64,000 bases of DNA, from assembly GCA_963714125.1 (NCBI GenBank), contig OY970234.1, positions 3,472,001-3,536,000 of the forward strand, given 5' to 3'. How positions within the stretch are numbered: position 1 is the first letter of the stretch; each line of letters starts with the position of its first letter. A program made the translations under genes and the position numbers. The notes below the pieces were generated by a model. It saw nothing but the letters and a program-made list of their open reading frames with translations. It was not told the DNA's origin and did no database searches. Origin of the DNA: CAWCAW01 sp963714125. Its GTDB lineage: Bacteria; Actinomycetota; Acidimicrobiia; Acidimicrobiales; UBA8190. Of the stretch, positions 8,165 to 16,331 are shown piece by piece.

Positions 8165-8581
8165 TCAGACTTGGACGTCAGCCGAATCGGAACTTCCGAT
8201 CGATTCGCCTTCACCGCCAACTCGCCGTTCTGTGCGAGTAATTTCAACGGTCGCGAATCGAAGTGACGGACCGATGTCCTCCGCCGTCACCTCGACGCGG
8301 CTTCTGCGTTCTCCCAGCTCGGTCTCCCAGGTGTGTTGCTCAAGGCGACCGGTCACCATGACCCGGCTCCCTTTAACGAGACTCAATGCGACGTTCTCTG
8401 CCAACTCTCGCCAGCACACAACGTCGAAGAACGACGTAGCCTCCTCCCATTCATCTGACCCTTTGGGCTGCCATCTGCGATTGACGGCAAGGCCGAACGT
8501 CGCGTTCGCTTGGCCTTCACGGGTATATCTGATCTCCGGATCGCGTGTGAGATTGCCTGCCAACGTCGTTGTATTGCTCAT
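8165..8581 (-). CDS. ssb: Single-stranded DNA-binding protein, short paralog without the canonical tip
   Basis: This 138-residue OB-fold protein binds and protects single-stranded DNA. The N-terminus MSNTTTLAGNLTRDPEIRYT, then FGLAVNRRW, FFDVVCWRELAENV and GSRVMVTGRLEQHTWE, cover the conserved OB fold. The ATG at 8581 is preceded by GGAGAG. Upstream in-frame codons give cysteine- and arginine-rich sequence foreign to the family. The C-terminus ends SSDSADVQV instead of the acidic DDDIPF-type tip that normally recruits partner proteins, so this may be a secondary SSB rather than the replication protein. The main housekeeping ssb, usually beside rpsF/rpsR, is not in this window. It follows the Tad operon after about 200 bases. 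Confidence 0.85.
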   Translation of the reverse strand: MSNTTTLAGNLTRDPEIRYTREGQANATFGLAVNRRWQPKGSDEWEEATSFFDVVCWRELAENVALSLVKGSRVMVTGRLEQHTWETELGERRSRVEVTAEDIGPSLRFATVEITRTERRVGGEGESIGSSDSADVQV

Positions 8582-8633
8582 GAGTCTTGCTCTCCTTATT
8601 CCGCTCCATCCCAGGTCGGGTGGTCGAGCGCAT

Positions 8634-8681
8634 TTTCGGGGCGAGAGCTCGCCCGAAACCTTGCTGCGACATGAGCAGCAA
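8634..8681. other. Two adjacent hairpins between the pilus operon and ssb
   Basis: An imperfect inverted repeat with arms TTTCGGGGCGA and TCGCCCGAAA spans 8634-8658, and a perfect 7-bp repeat (TTGCTGC / GCAGCAA) follows at 8661-8681. They sit about 100 bases after the end of the Tad operon and just upstream of ssb. They could terminate the operon or shape the ssb leader. No T tract makes the choice clear. Confidence 0.35.
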
Positions 8682-8778
8682 TCTTGCACGGCGACAAAAC
8701 GCGGCTTTTACTGATCTTTGACGGGTCACACCTCACTTTCTTGAACATGCTCGGGCGACGGAACCTCGTTTGGAACAC

Positions 8779-11688
8779 TTACGAATGCCTGCTCGCCGCT
8801 GATCGACGAGACAACTGGCGGTAGAGCGCCAGAGTCTCAGGATGAACCGCATCGAACGGCTCCACGCCGTCGGCGACCAGCTGGACAAGTTCGGACATGA
8901 CAGCTTCAACACCAGCCGGGTTCCCAGCGAGGTCGGCGCACCGCAGGAGGATTCGATACAGACGCTCGTCGTAGGTACTCACTCTCAGCCCTTGACGTGC
9001 GGCCCACTCCGCGTCCGCGGGGAGGCCGCGCTGCATACTTGCTTCGGCAAAGCGCGTAGCGACATCGACGACAACCGCCTCTATCGTCGCGACAACCCCC
9101 TCAAGCATCGTCCAATCCGCAGCTCGCAACCCATCAAACGGCCGGCCCCTTACGAGCAGAAGGGCGCCACGCCACGCTTCGAGTTCTTCAGATTGAGCCA
9201 GCTCAACGAATCTCGCCCAGTCGCTCCCGACACCGTCACCCAACACCAGCCGCCCGTGTGCACGAGGGAGGTGGTCTTCCCCGGTGCGCGATGTACCCAG
9301 TGATCTCCTTGCAGCCGACGCCGTTGAATGAAGGCTCGCCGGAGCCATGAGTCGCTCGGGCCATAGCGCTGCGGCCCACGCGTCATTAGAGGCACCTCGA
9401 GGATGAAGCGCCAGGTACACCACGAGCTCCAGAGCCCAGGCACGCGCAAAGGGTCGGTCCGCACCATCGATTTCCACAGGACCGAGTATTCGAACCTCTA
9501 CCTCAACGGTTTTTATGGGATGATTAGCCACAGTTTTGGTACTTCTTGGTGGTAGCCCATGGACTGCGCTGCCAGAAGTAACCGGTGCACCGTCGGGTAT
9601 CGGGATAGTCAGGGCGTCATAAGGCGAGGCCTCGGGCGCGACACCTTCGAGCTCACGGGCGATGCCAACCAGATTGCCAATCCCCCGTGCAATATCGGCG
9701 CTTACCCCTTGCGGCCACAAACATTCTGAGGTACCCAACGCTTCCAGCGTGATCGGTCCACCGCTCACGTGGAGGCTCCATCGCGCACCACGGGCTTCGC
9801 CGCCACAGATGATCGCCACTCCGTACGCGCCGCTTTCAGCGACTTCGATCAAGGACTCGATCACGTCAGGCTCATTGGCCGCAATGTCCGGGCTGCACAG
9901 CACCACGCATAGATCCCAGGCATCTCCGCCATGAGTCCACCGCGACACTGAATTGGATCTCTCGTTGGCGAGCTCGAGAAGTCTCTTACGTTCGCCCACT
10001 CGTCGCTTCAGTTTCGGCAGCACGCTTTCAGCTGTCTGGGCCTGCGTTACGCGTTCCAATCCATCCACATTCGAGTCAAAGCCCACGAGGATTACTTCGA
10101 CCTGTTCCGTCCACGGCAGTGTCGACAGTTCAATGGCGATGGATCGGATGAGGGCCGAATTCTCGGGCCCGGTTACGGCCATCGATCCGACCCATTCAAG
10201 GTCGACCAGAACCACGCCTGTTTCATCTCGCCCGAGGGTTACGAGCGAAGGCAATGGTGCATCGATTCCGACAATGTCCGGATCACCTTTGAACTGATTC
10301 AACACCGTTGGGACTCGTCGAAGAACCCAACTTCGCCCTTTTGATCCGATCTCGAACGGATCACAAGGGGCCTCGCCACTTGATCCATTCCCGAACATGA
10401 ACTCGATCGATTCGTCAGCAATTCGGATTCCCACAACACCTGGCACGGTAAGCCCCGAACGACGAGCCAACGTGACGATGGCCTTGGTGCCGAACTCGAC
10501 CCACTCCATTGCTGAAGCGTCGGTCGTGCGACGCACCCTTCCTTCGAGCGCGGCTAGGTCGGCGTCGGGCAGCGCGATGCGAAGACCGGTCGCCCGATGA
10601 CGTTGCTGCGCCCGCCGCATGCGGTCGAGCACGGCGATCAACCCCGCGCCGAGTAAGCCATACCCTACGGGAGCCAAAGGCAGTTGGGGCCTCCCAGGTG
10701 AATGGGCGCGGCGGTCCGCCACAGTTGCATCCGCATGTGACGTCTCCGGTAGCCGCTCCAGTTCAGATCGCGGAGGCCGCTCGGCCGAAGTGGGCGCCAG
10801 TGACAACGACGATCCAACCGACGATGCCTGCGATGACTTCGGCGCTTGCATTGCGAGCGGCAAAGATAGGTCGGCTTCGTCCTGGTCAGTCACCCCTGAA
10901 GGGAGGAGCAGTACCCATCCGGGATAGATCCAATGGTCATTCGTCAAGCTCCGACCATCAGGTTGTTCGCGGCCCGTATTCAATGCCGCGATGGCCCGCC
11001 ACTCATAGGGAGATCCAAGCTCTCGTTGTGCGATTCCCCACAAGGTGTCGCCTGACTGGACTACGTACATGACCGCACCGGCGAACCCTGATTGGTCCTG
11101 CAGCTGACCACGTGCAGAACTGACCTCCCGTCCCTCGGAGGTTCCCGGAGCAGAAACGGCCGGCGCCGTTCGATACGCAGTCGAGATGAAGCTGGCCTTT
11201 GCGTTATGGCCGTACGGACCATCTACAGTGCTTCCCGCTGGCGCAACCGAAGCGATGGCAGCCACGTTGAGGCGAAGGGTCTGTCCTTGTCGAGCAGCCG
11301 GGACTAGCGCGAGTGACGTTCCAATAAGACTAGCGACCACCCGTTGTGCCCGCCTACCCACTGGCATGCGCAAGATCGCGCCGCCGCGCCGCGCTGTAGC
11401 GAGCTCCAGGACCACACAAATAATCAGCCATGCCCACACACACCACGCCAATACGACCAGTAGCTTGACGATCGCGAGTTCGTCAAACGGACCATTAGCC
11501 TTTCGCAACCACGTGGAGGGGTGCGTTGCCGCCTGCCAGAACTCCGTCCAAGGTGGCATGGGAGTCTCGATCCGGAGCACAAGCGGCACACCTACGACCA
11601 AGCCCAAAAGGACCACTGCGCATCCGAGCCGGAACAGGAACGCGTGGCGGCTTCCGAACCCCATAGCGGACCTCGTGCCTGACATCAT
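8779..11688 (-). CDS. Transmembrane LysM / degenerate ATPase / BTAD regulator of the pilus operon
   Basis: This 969-residue protein is the last gene of the Tad operon, starting in an ATGA overlap with the TadG-like gene. Two membrane helices lie near residues 16-38 and 72-97. A LysM peptidoglycan-binding domain (MYVVQSGDTLWGIAQREL to GWVLLLPSG) spans 207-263, and a third helix lies near 337-356, before a basic RRAQQRHR. The likely cytoplasmic part holds an ATPase-like region (about 480-680) whose P-loop position reads VTGPENSAL, without the lysine. A winged-helix segment (about 728-800, VRILGPVEIDG) and a BTAD tetratricopeptide domain (about 820-960) of the SARP type follow. It could link cell-wall state to pilus expression or assembly; this is inference. 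Similar proteins occur in actinobacterial Tad loci, without defined function as far as I know. Confidence 0.75.
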   Translation of the reverse strand: MMSGTRSAMGFGSRHAFLFRLGCAVVLLGLVVGVPLVLRIETPMPPWTEFWQAATHPSTWLRKANGPFDELAIVKLLVVLAWCVWAWLIICVVLELATARRGGAILRMPVGRRAQRVVASLIGTSLALVPAARQGQTLRLNVAAIASVAPAGSTVDGPYGHNAKASFISTAYRTAPAVSAPGTSEGREVSSARGQLQDQSGFAGAVMYVVQSGDTLWGIAQRELGSPYEWRAIAALNTGREQPDGRSLTNDHWIYPGWVLLLPSGVTDQDEADLSLPLAMQAPKSSQASSVGSSLSLAPTSAERPPRSELERLPETSHADATVADRRAHSPGRPQLPLAPVGYGLLGAGLIAVLDRMRRAQQRHRATGLRIALPDADLAALEGRVRRTTDASAMEWVEFGTKAIVTLARRSGLTVPGVVGIRIADESIEFMFGNGSSGEAPCDPFEIGSKGRSWVLRRVPTVLNQFKGDPDIVGIDAPLPSLVTLGRDETGVVLVDLEWVGSMAVTGPENSALIRSIAIELSTLPWTEQVEVILVGFDSNVDGLERVTQAQTAESVLPKLKRRVGERKRLLELANERSNSVSRWTHGGDAWDLCVVLCSPDIAANEPDVIESLIEVAESGAYGVAIICGGEARGARWSLHVSGGPITLEALGTSECLWPQGVSADIARGIGNLVGIARELEGVAPEASPYDALTIPIPDGAPVTSGSAVHGLPPRSTKTVANHPIKTVEVEVRILGPVEIDGADRPFARAWALELVVYLALHPRGASNDAWAAALWPERLMAPASLHSTASAARRSLGTSRTGEDHLPRAHGRLVLGDGVGSDWARFVELAQSEELEAWRGALLLVRGRPFDGLRAADWTMLEGVVATIEAVVVDVATRFAEASMQRGLPADAEWAARQGLRVSTYDERLYRILLRCADLAGNPAGVEAVMSELVQLVADGVEPFDAVHPETLALYRQLSRRSAASRHS

Positions 11689-12113
11689 GAGTCCTCCCCT
11701 GTCACCCCGTGCACGTTCGTTGCACTGGCAGACACTGCGATGGCAATACGATTTATCCCGATGATTCCGAGCATGACCGTCGGCGTCATCTCGTCGATGG
11801 ACACCGTGACGGTCTGTCCAGAGACTGTCGTTGATCCGGTTTGCGAAATCGATCTGAGGTATGAATCGGCGCGTTCGATCGCCGCGCTGGGGTCGATTTC
11901 CACGAGTCCCTGCCGGAGTGCCTCGGTGGAGAGTTGATCTGCCCCCACCCTCGCGGCCAGTTCGGCTTCATCCTGAGCTGTGTTTCTCGCCGCCAGCGCA
12001 CGCCCAGCGTCAATCACGAGACCAAAGATGGCGAATAACGCTACTGATACCACGACGGCAAATACCGTGAGAGAACCAGACTCTTCTCGGCTCTGTCGCA
12101 ATTTGGCGCTCAT
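11685..12113 (-). CDS. TadG/TadE-like pilus assembly protein
   Basis: This is a 142-residue protein with an N-terminal pseudopilin-like segment: ESGSLTVFAVVVSVALFAIFGLVIDAGRAL, the Flp/TadG "putative Flp pilus-assembly" signature. A glutamate follows the small residues before the hydrophobic helix. The rest is predicted to be extracytoplasmic (VDAGRALAARNTAQDEAELAARVGADQ), typical of TadG-like minor subunits but lacking the large von Willebrand domain of full TadG. It overlaps the neighbours on both sides by ATGA, so it belongs to the same translationally coupled operon. Its role is likely as a minor pilin or an assembly factor anchored in the membrane. Confidence 0.7.
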   Translation of the reverse strand: MSAKLRQSREESGSLTVFAVVVSVALFAIFGLVIDAGRALAARNTAQDEAELAARVGADQLSTEALRQGLVEIDPSAAIERADSYLRSISQTGSTTVSGQTVTVSIDEMTPTVMLGIIGINRIAIAVSASATNVHGVTGEDS

Positions 12114-12544
12114 TGAGTGGCCCTATAAGGGTCAATTGGTGCGACCTCGACAGAATGTACGAGGACGCTCCCCGGGGTACCCGGAACGAGCAAGTCCGAC
12201 AGAATGACGCGGCATGACACCCTTACCGTGACATACCCTTGTTGCTCCAACTGCGGTGCGGTGATGTTCGTCCTCACACTCAGGTCGATACAGGTGTGAC
12301 TGTCGTACTGGACACTCGACTCAGCAGCTTCGGCGGCCAGCGCTTGGGCCTGATTTGCTGGACCGACAGAAGCCGCCTCAGCGGCGGCCATAGTCGCTGC
12401 GCTTGTTTGTTGTCGAGCAAGCTCATAGCGACCGACGCCGATCATCACCAAGGCAAAGACGGTCAAGACGGGGGCAAGAATCACGAGTTCAACCGTCATG
12501 CTTCCCGTGTTGCCGTAATGATTGCGCTGGGCCTCCCGACGCAT
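12110..12544 (-). CDS. TadE-like minor pilin / pilus assembly protein
   Basis: This 144-residue protein has NTGSMTVELVILAPVLTVFALVMIGVGRYE near its N-terminus, the TadE signature: a glutamate at position 5 of a hydrophobic pseudopilin helix. Two cysteines in the extracytoplasmic part may form a disulfide. ATG at 12544 was chosen because it overlaps the upstream stop as ATGA; a longer frame would start 22 codons earlier inside the upstream gene. It overlaps the next gene by ATGA too. TadE-type proteins are processed by the prepilin peptidase (TadV/CpaA). No such peptidase gene is seen in this window, so it must be encoded elsewhere or missing. Confidence 0.75.
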   Translation of the reverse strand: MRREAQRNHYGNTGSMTVELVILAPVLTVFALVMIGVGRYELARQQTSAATMAAAEAASVGPANQAQALAAEAAESSVQYDSHTCIDLSVRTNITAPQLEQQGYVTVRVSCRVILSDLLVPGTPGSVLVHSVEVAPIDPYRATQ

Positions 12545-12957
12545 CAGTTGTTCGCCTGAAACTGCTGCTGAACGCCCACTTGCGTGGCCGAGACCGGCAG
12601 ATGGATCCATGGAATGATCGGCTCCGCAACACCGTCCACCTGAACTTCAACGAGATCTCCCGCAAGCTTTCGTACGCGAACGGACCGGTTCACAACAACC
12701 GCTGTTGCCGTCGCGTTCAATGCTTCGTCGGCTTCCGCAATGCCCTGAGACGTCGAACCACCATAAAGGCAGGCGGCTTGATCTCCCTGGCTGGCGGCAG
12801 CTTGTACCAGGGTTGCGGCGTGGGCCCAGATCGCCATTTGAATGGCAATGAGAAACAAGAGCATGGCAGCGGGAACAATCACAACGACCTCAAGGATGAC
12901 GATGCCGTCTGATTTCGCCCGCGCCTGGGACCTTGGTCGTCCTGTCGTGATCGCCAT
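12544..12957 (-). CDS. TadE-like minor pilin / pilus assembly protein
   Basis: This 137-residue protein starts with a basic segment, then GIVILEVVVIVPAAMLLFLIAIQMAIWAHA, a TadE-type hydrophobic helix with a glutamate near its start. The remainder (ATLVQAAASQGDQAACLYGG and a beta-rich tail) is likely outside the membrane. It is the first of three consecutive TadE/TadG-like genes, which is usual for actinobacterial Tad clusters. It overlaps the next gene by ATGA and follows the small pilin gene after about 20 bases. Confidence 0.7.
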   Translation of the reverse strand: MAITTGRPRSQARAKSDGIVILEVVVIVPAAMLLFLIAIQMAIWAHAATLVQAAASQGDQAACLYGGSTSQGIAEADEALNATATAVVVNRSVRVRKLAGDLVEVQVDGVAEPIIPWIHLPVSATQVGVQQQFQANN

Positions 12958-12978
12958 AGCTCAAAGTCGCCAAAGTGA

Positions 12979-13167
12979 TTAATTGAGGTCGATCGAGTTG
13001 GCCTTGGCCGTGATCTTGGTGACGATGATCGCTCCGATCGCGATTGCGAGCGCCGCAAAGACGGCCGTGATGATGACCGTCTCCACGATCGAACCCTCTT
13101 CGTTTCTTCTCAGCCGTGCGACGTGTGCTCCCGCGTAGAACCAGAGCACGGAGATCTGGGTAAACAT
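12979..13167 (-). CDS. Flp-type pilin-like small protein
   Basis: This is a 62-residue protein with a polar basic N-terminus (HVARLRRNEEGSIVETV) and one long hydrophobic helix (VIITAVFAALAIAIGAIIV) ending TAKANSIDLN. Size, a glutamate just inside the helix and the place between tadC and the tadE genes fit the major Flp pilin. After prepilin cleavage before the helix, it would polymerise into the pilus fibre. The sequence lacks a classic Flp G-x-x-x-x-E-Y motif, so this could instead be a related DUF4244-type pilin. It is separated from tadC by about 45 bases, which could hold its own ribosome-binding site for high expression. Confidence 0.65.
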   Translation of the reverse strand: MFTQISVLWFYAGAHVARLRRNEEGSIVETVIITAVFAALAIAIGAIIVTKITAKANSIDLN

Positions 13168-13212
13168 TTCAATCTGCCTTTCGTCAATCGTTCAGGGACT
13201 GGGTGAGCGCTC

Positions 13213-14121
13213 TCACAAACCGCTCATGATCCGAACCACGGCCGGGTAACCGATAAAAAGTAAGAAGCCGACGAGAAGAAACACACCGGGAAGAAATAGG
13301 CGTTGAGTGACGGTGTTCGCCTGAGCTTCGGCGTCGGCCAGCTCATGGCGCCGAAGCGACGTGGCCTTGGCCGTCAATGTCGATCGAATCCGTGCGCCTT
13401 CCGTGCCGGCAAGACCGACGGCCGCTGCTAACTCTGACAGCTCCGAGACGCCCAGTTCCTGCCCGAGTTGGCTAAGGGCATGCCAGGGCGGCACGCCCGT
13501 GTCACGAGCATGCGCAAGGCTCGCAGCTATGCGCCGCGATGTTTCATTTTTTCCGACCTGGGCGGAGGCATGTAACGCTCCCTCAATGCCCATTCCCCCA
13601 GCCAGGCACAGGACGACGAGGTCAAGAAACGATCCGACAGCTCGGCGTGCCACTCGCCGACGCTTCGCTGATTCAAGCCGCAAGGCGACAAAGGGCAATG
13701 CACCACCAGTGGTTCCGATGACCACGGCGCTCCACAGAGGCACCAGGATCGACACCTGCAAGCCACCGATCGACACAACTGCCCACCAGAGGACGGGAAG
13801 GATGACCCCAGTAGCGCAGCCCAAGATCACCTCGGCACACAACCGATCGAGGCTCATCTCCGCAATCTTGAGCATCTCGGTCACGGCCCCATCGCGGTTG
13901 CGCCCGTCGAGTTCGCCGGCGAGTTTCGACCCGAGCAGATGGTCCCAACGCCACCTGGACGCATTGGCAAGGCCCGACCGAGACGGGATTTTCGCTCTCT
14001 GAGCCTCCTGGTCAAGAGCCTCGAGGGCTGAACGCAACGACGGGCGCTCACGAATATAGGTATTCCCGAGGCTGAGAAAGCCAAGCCCGACCCCGAGGCC
14101 AGCAAGTATCGAGATCGTCAT
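13213..14121 (-). CDS. tadC: Tad pilus inner-membrane platform protein TadC
   Basis: This 302-residue protein belongs to the type II secretion F (GspF) family. Membrane segments lie near the N-terminus (ISILAGLGVGLGFLSLG), in the middle (VILGCATGVILPVLWWAVV and VSILVPLWSAVVIGTTGGALPFVALRL) and at the C-terminus (LFLPGVFLLVGFLLFIGYPAVV). The cytoplasmic T2SSF domain is at about residues 165-270 (FLDLVVLCLAGGMGIEGALHAS). With TadB it forms the platform on which the TadA ATPase drives pilus assembly. It starts in an ATGA overlap with tadB. Confidence 0.85.
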   Translation of the reverse strand: MTISILAGLGVGLGFLSLGNTYIRERPSLRSALEALDQEAQRAKIPSRSGLANASRWRWDHLLGSKLAGELDGRNRDGAVTEMLKIAEMSLDRLCAEVILGCATGVILPVLWWAVVSIGGLQVSILVPLWSAVVIGTTGGALPFVALRLESAKRRRVARRAVGSFLDLVVLCLAGGMGIEGALHASAQVGKNETSRRIAASLAHARDTGVPPWHALSQLGQELGVSELSELAAAVGLAGTEGARIRSTLTAKATSLRRHELADAEAQANTVTQRLFLPGVFLLVGFLLFIGYPAVVRIMSGL

Positions 14122-14936
14122 CGTTCACCCGGTTGGAGAATCCGCGCTGCATTGGGCGCCCTGACGAGTCGGACCATCAGATAAATGCCCGCCGCGTAGA
14201 AAGACCCGACGGCGAGGAGCACGACCTGACCAAGGGCTGAGTCGAATGGTTCGAGGTACGATCTCGCGATCACAATGAGAAGAGCAACGAACGCGAGGGA
14301 GCACGCCACCACGCTTCGTACGCCGCTCCTCGCCGACGCTCGACTTGCTTCGACACGTAGGCGCATGGCCACTTCGTCACGAATGGACGCCGCCAACGTG
14401 CCAAGGAGTTCAGCGAGCCGTTGAGCACGCGAGGTCGCAGCTAACAGGAGAGCGCACACCACGAGATCTGCGCTGGGATCATCTACGTCGGCTCCGAACA
14501 GCAGCAAGGCATCGGGCATGGGCACGCCACTAACTATTCGGTCCGCCAGCAATACCACGGGCACCTGGATCGCTGCTGGGGCAACCGGTGCCGTAGCGAT
14601 GATCGCCTGGGCCAGGCCAGCCGAGGCAGTCAGCGTGTCTCGAAGCAGCTCGGTCCACACGGCCACCGCTTCGATGCGATCTGTCTGTTGCCCCATCGAC
14701 GTTCGTCGAACAAGGTAAGGGATTGCGCTGACGGTTCCTGCACCTAAGACCGCTGCCATGGGCCAGCGAGTGACAAGTCCGACGACGACGCCGCAGGCCA
14801 AGGGCGCCACCGAATGCACAAGTAATGGACGAGGCGTTCGGAAGGAAGGTCGACGAGATACCTGTCGAGTTCCGCCCACGATACCCAGAAGTCCCAAGGC
14901 GATCCCGGCACCGCAGATCACGACAAGCGCACTCAT
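14118..14936 (-). CDS. tadB: Tad pilus inner-membrane platform protein TadB
   Basis: This 272-residue protein is a second T2SSF-family protein. It has N-terminal membrane helices (ALVVICGAGIALGLLGIVGG and APLACGVVVGLVTRWPMAAVL), then a cytoplasmic domain (RIEAVAVWTELLRDTLTASAGLAQAI to RDEVAMRLRVEASRASARSG), then two more helices. It pairs with TadC. Both ends overlap neighbouring genes by ATGA (with tadA before and tadC after), which suggests equimolar co-translation of the motor and platform. Confidence 0.85.
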   Translation of the reverse strand: MSALVVICGAGIALGLLGIVGGTRQVSRRPSFRTPRPLLVHSVAPLACGVVVGLVTRWPMAAVLGAGTVSAIPYLVRRTSMGQQTDRIEAVAVWTELLRDTLTASAGLAQAIIATAPVAPAAIQVPVVLLADRIVSGVPMPDALLLFGADVDDPSADLVVCALLLAATSRAQRLAELLGTLAASIRDEVAMRLRVEASRASARSGVRSVVACSLAFVALLIVIARSYLEPFDSALGQVVLLAVGSFYAAGIYLMVRLVRAPNAARILQPGER

Positions 14937-16321
14937 CGTCTGGCCTCAGACCACGCTTTTGGCTCGAACCCATGGTCGATGAGGTCCTCGAGGGTGGATG
15001 ACCGAAGCGGAGCTGCCGGCGATGCATGGCGGCCGTCTGGGGACGCGAAGATCTCGTTGGAGATCACGTGGAGTCCTTCGGCGTCTACGACCTCCCTAAT
15101 CGACGAGACATAGCGGTGCCTTCGGACAGCGTCGAACCGTGGGCGCTCATCCGCCGTAAACGGATCCGTTGCCGCCTGTGTCTGCTCTGACAGGTGTCGA
15201 TGGTCATGACGTGTAGCGTCAGGCGCGAATCCCTCAACCTCGACGAATACAGCAAAGTGCACGGCGCCTGCAATCAGGACATTCGTTGATTCCACGGGAA
15301 GACGCTCCGGAGCCTGAATCGCGTACGAGGCCAGGCGGCGAAACACGCCTGATGACGAGTCGGCATGAATCGTGCACATCGATCCGGAACGCCCTTGGCT
15401 CATGGCGTTGAGCATCGGGAGAACTTCATCCCCAAGCACTTCGCCAACAATCACGCGATCGGCATTCATACGGAGGGCACGGCGTACCAGCCGAGCCACG
15501 CTGATTTCGCCTTCGCCTTCGGTATTCGCCGTTCGGGATTCGAGCGCAACGAGGTCGGGGTGTCTGCGTGCAAGCGCGTCGAGCCCAAGCTCAAAGGCCT
15601 GTTCGATCGTGACCACACGTTCACGAGGTGGAATCTCTGCCGCGAGGGCACGGACCAGCGTCGTCTTGCCCGAGTTCATGGCTCCACCAACGACAATGTT
15701 CTTTCTCGCTCGGACCGCGGCCGACAAGAAGCTGGCTACGACTTCGGTGAAGGCACCCATCTCGGCGAGTTCGCTTAGGGAAACCTCGACATATCGGTGG
15801 CGTCGGATCGATACAACCGGCCGCCTGACCACTGACATCAAGGCGGAAAGACGACTTCCATTTGGAAGCCGGAGATCGAGTTCGGGGTGAGAACTGTCGA
15901 ATCGTCTCTCAGAAAGACCTAGTCGGGCCGCTGCCGACCTGATGATCTCGACGAACTCCTCATCCGAACTTGCTACGGGATCCACCTGGGACTTCGTGCC
16001 ATCGGCATAGGTGACCCATACGCAGTCGCATCCGTTTACATCGATGTTCTCGATGGAAGGGTCATCAACTAGTAACTGGAGCCGGCCAAGTCCGAACAGG
16101 TGGTTAAGCACATCATTTGCCAAACGTTGCTCGTCACTCGGACCAAGTGGGGCCTGGCCCTTGGCAACTCTCCTCGTGCTGATTTCACGCAGGCGATCCA
16201 AGGCCAATTGGCGGGCAAGTTCACGTCGATCATCCAGGCCAAGATCCCGAGAGCCGGCCGCGACCAGGTCGTCGGCGACGTCAGAACGAAGGTCGACCAA
16301 CGGTTCCGCTTCTGCGCTCAC
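14933..16321 (-). CDS. tadA: Tad pilus assembly ATPase TadA/CpaF
   Basis: This 462-residue secretion ATPase of the type II/IV family powers pilus extension. The N-terminal domain (about 55-170) contains NIDVNGCDCVWVTYADG. The Walker A is VGGAMNSGKTTLV, in which A-M-N replaces the more common P-T-G-S form seen in other secretion ATPases but the GKT is kept. The Walker B RVIVGEV and the arginine/histidine boxes (IHADSSSGVFRRLASY) follow. The C-terminal 60 residues are family-variable. It is coupled to tadB by ATGA and lies 10 bases after the CpaE-like gene. The identification is secure. Confidence 0.9.
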   Translation of the reverse strand: MSAEAEPLVDLRSDVADDLVAAGSRDLGLDDRRELARQLALDRLREISTRRVAKGQAPLGPSDEQRLANDVLNHLFGLGRLQLLVDDPSIENIDVNGCDCVWVTYADGTKSQVDPVASSDEEFVEIIRSAAARLGLSERRFDSSHPELDLRLPNGSRLSALMSVVRRPVVSIRRHRYVEVSLSELAEMGAFTEVVASFLSAAVRARKNIVVGGAMNSGKTTLVRALAAEIPPRERVVTIEQAFELGLDALARRHPDLVALESRTANTEGEGEISVARLVRRALRMNADRVIVGEVLGDEVLPMLNAMSQGRSGSMCTIHADSSSGVFRRLASYAIQAPERLPVESTNVLIAGAVHFAVFVEVEGFAPDATRHDHRHLSEQTQAATDPFTADERPRFDAVRRHRYVSSIREVVDAEGLHVISNEIFASPDGRHASPAAPLRSSTLEDLIDHGFEPKAWSEARR

Positions 16322-16331
16322 GGCCGCGCCC

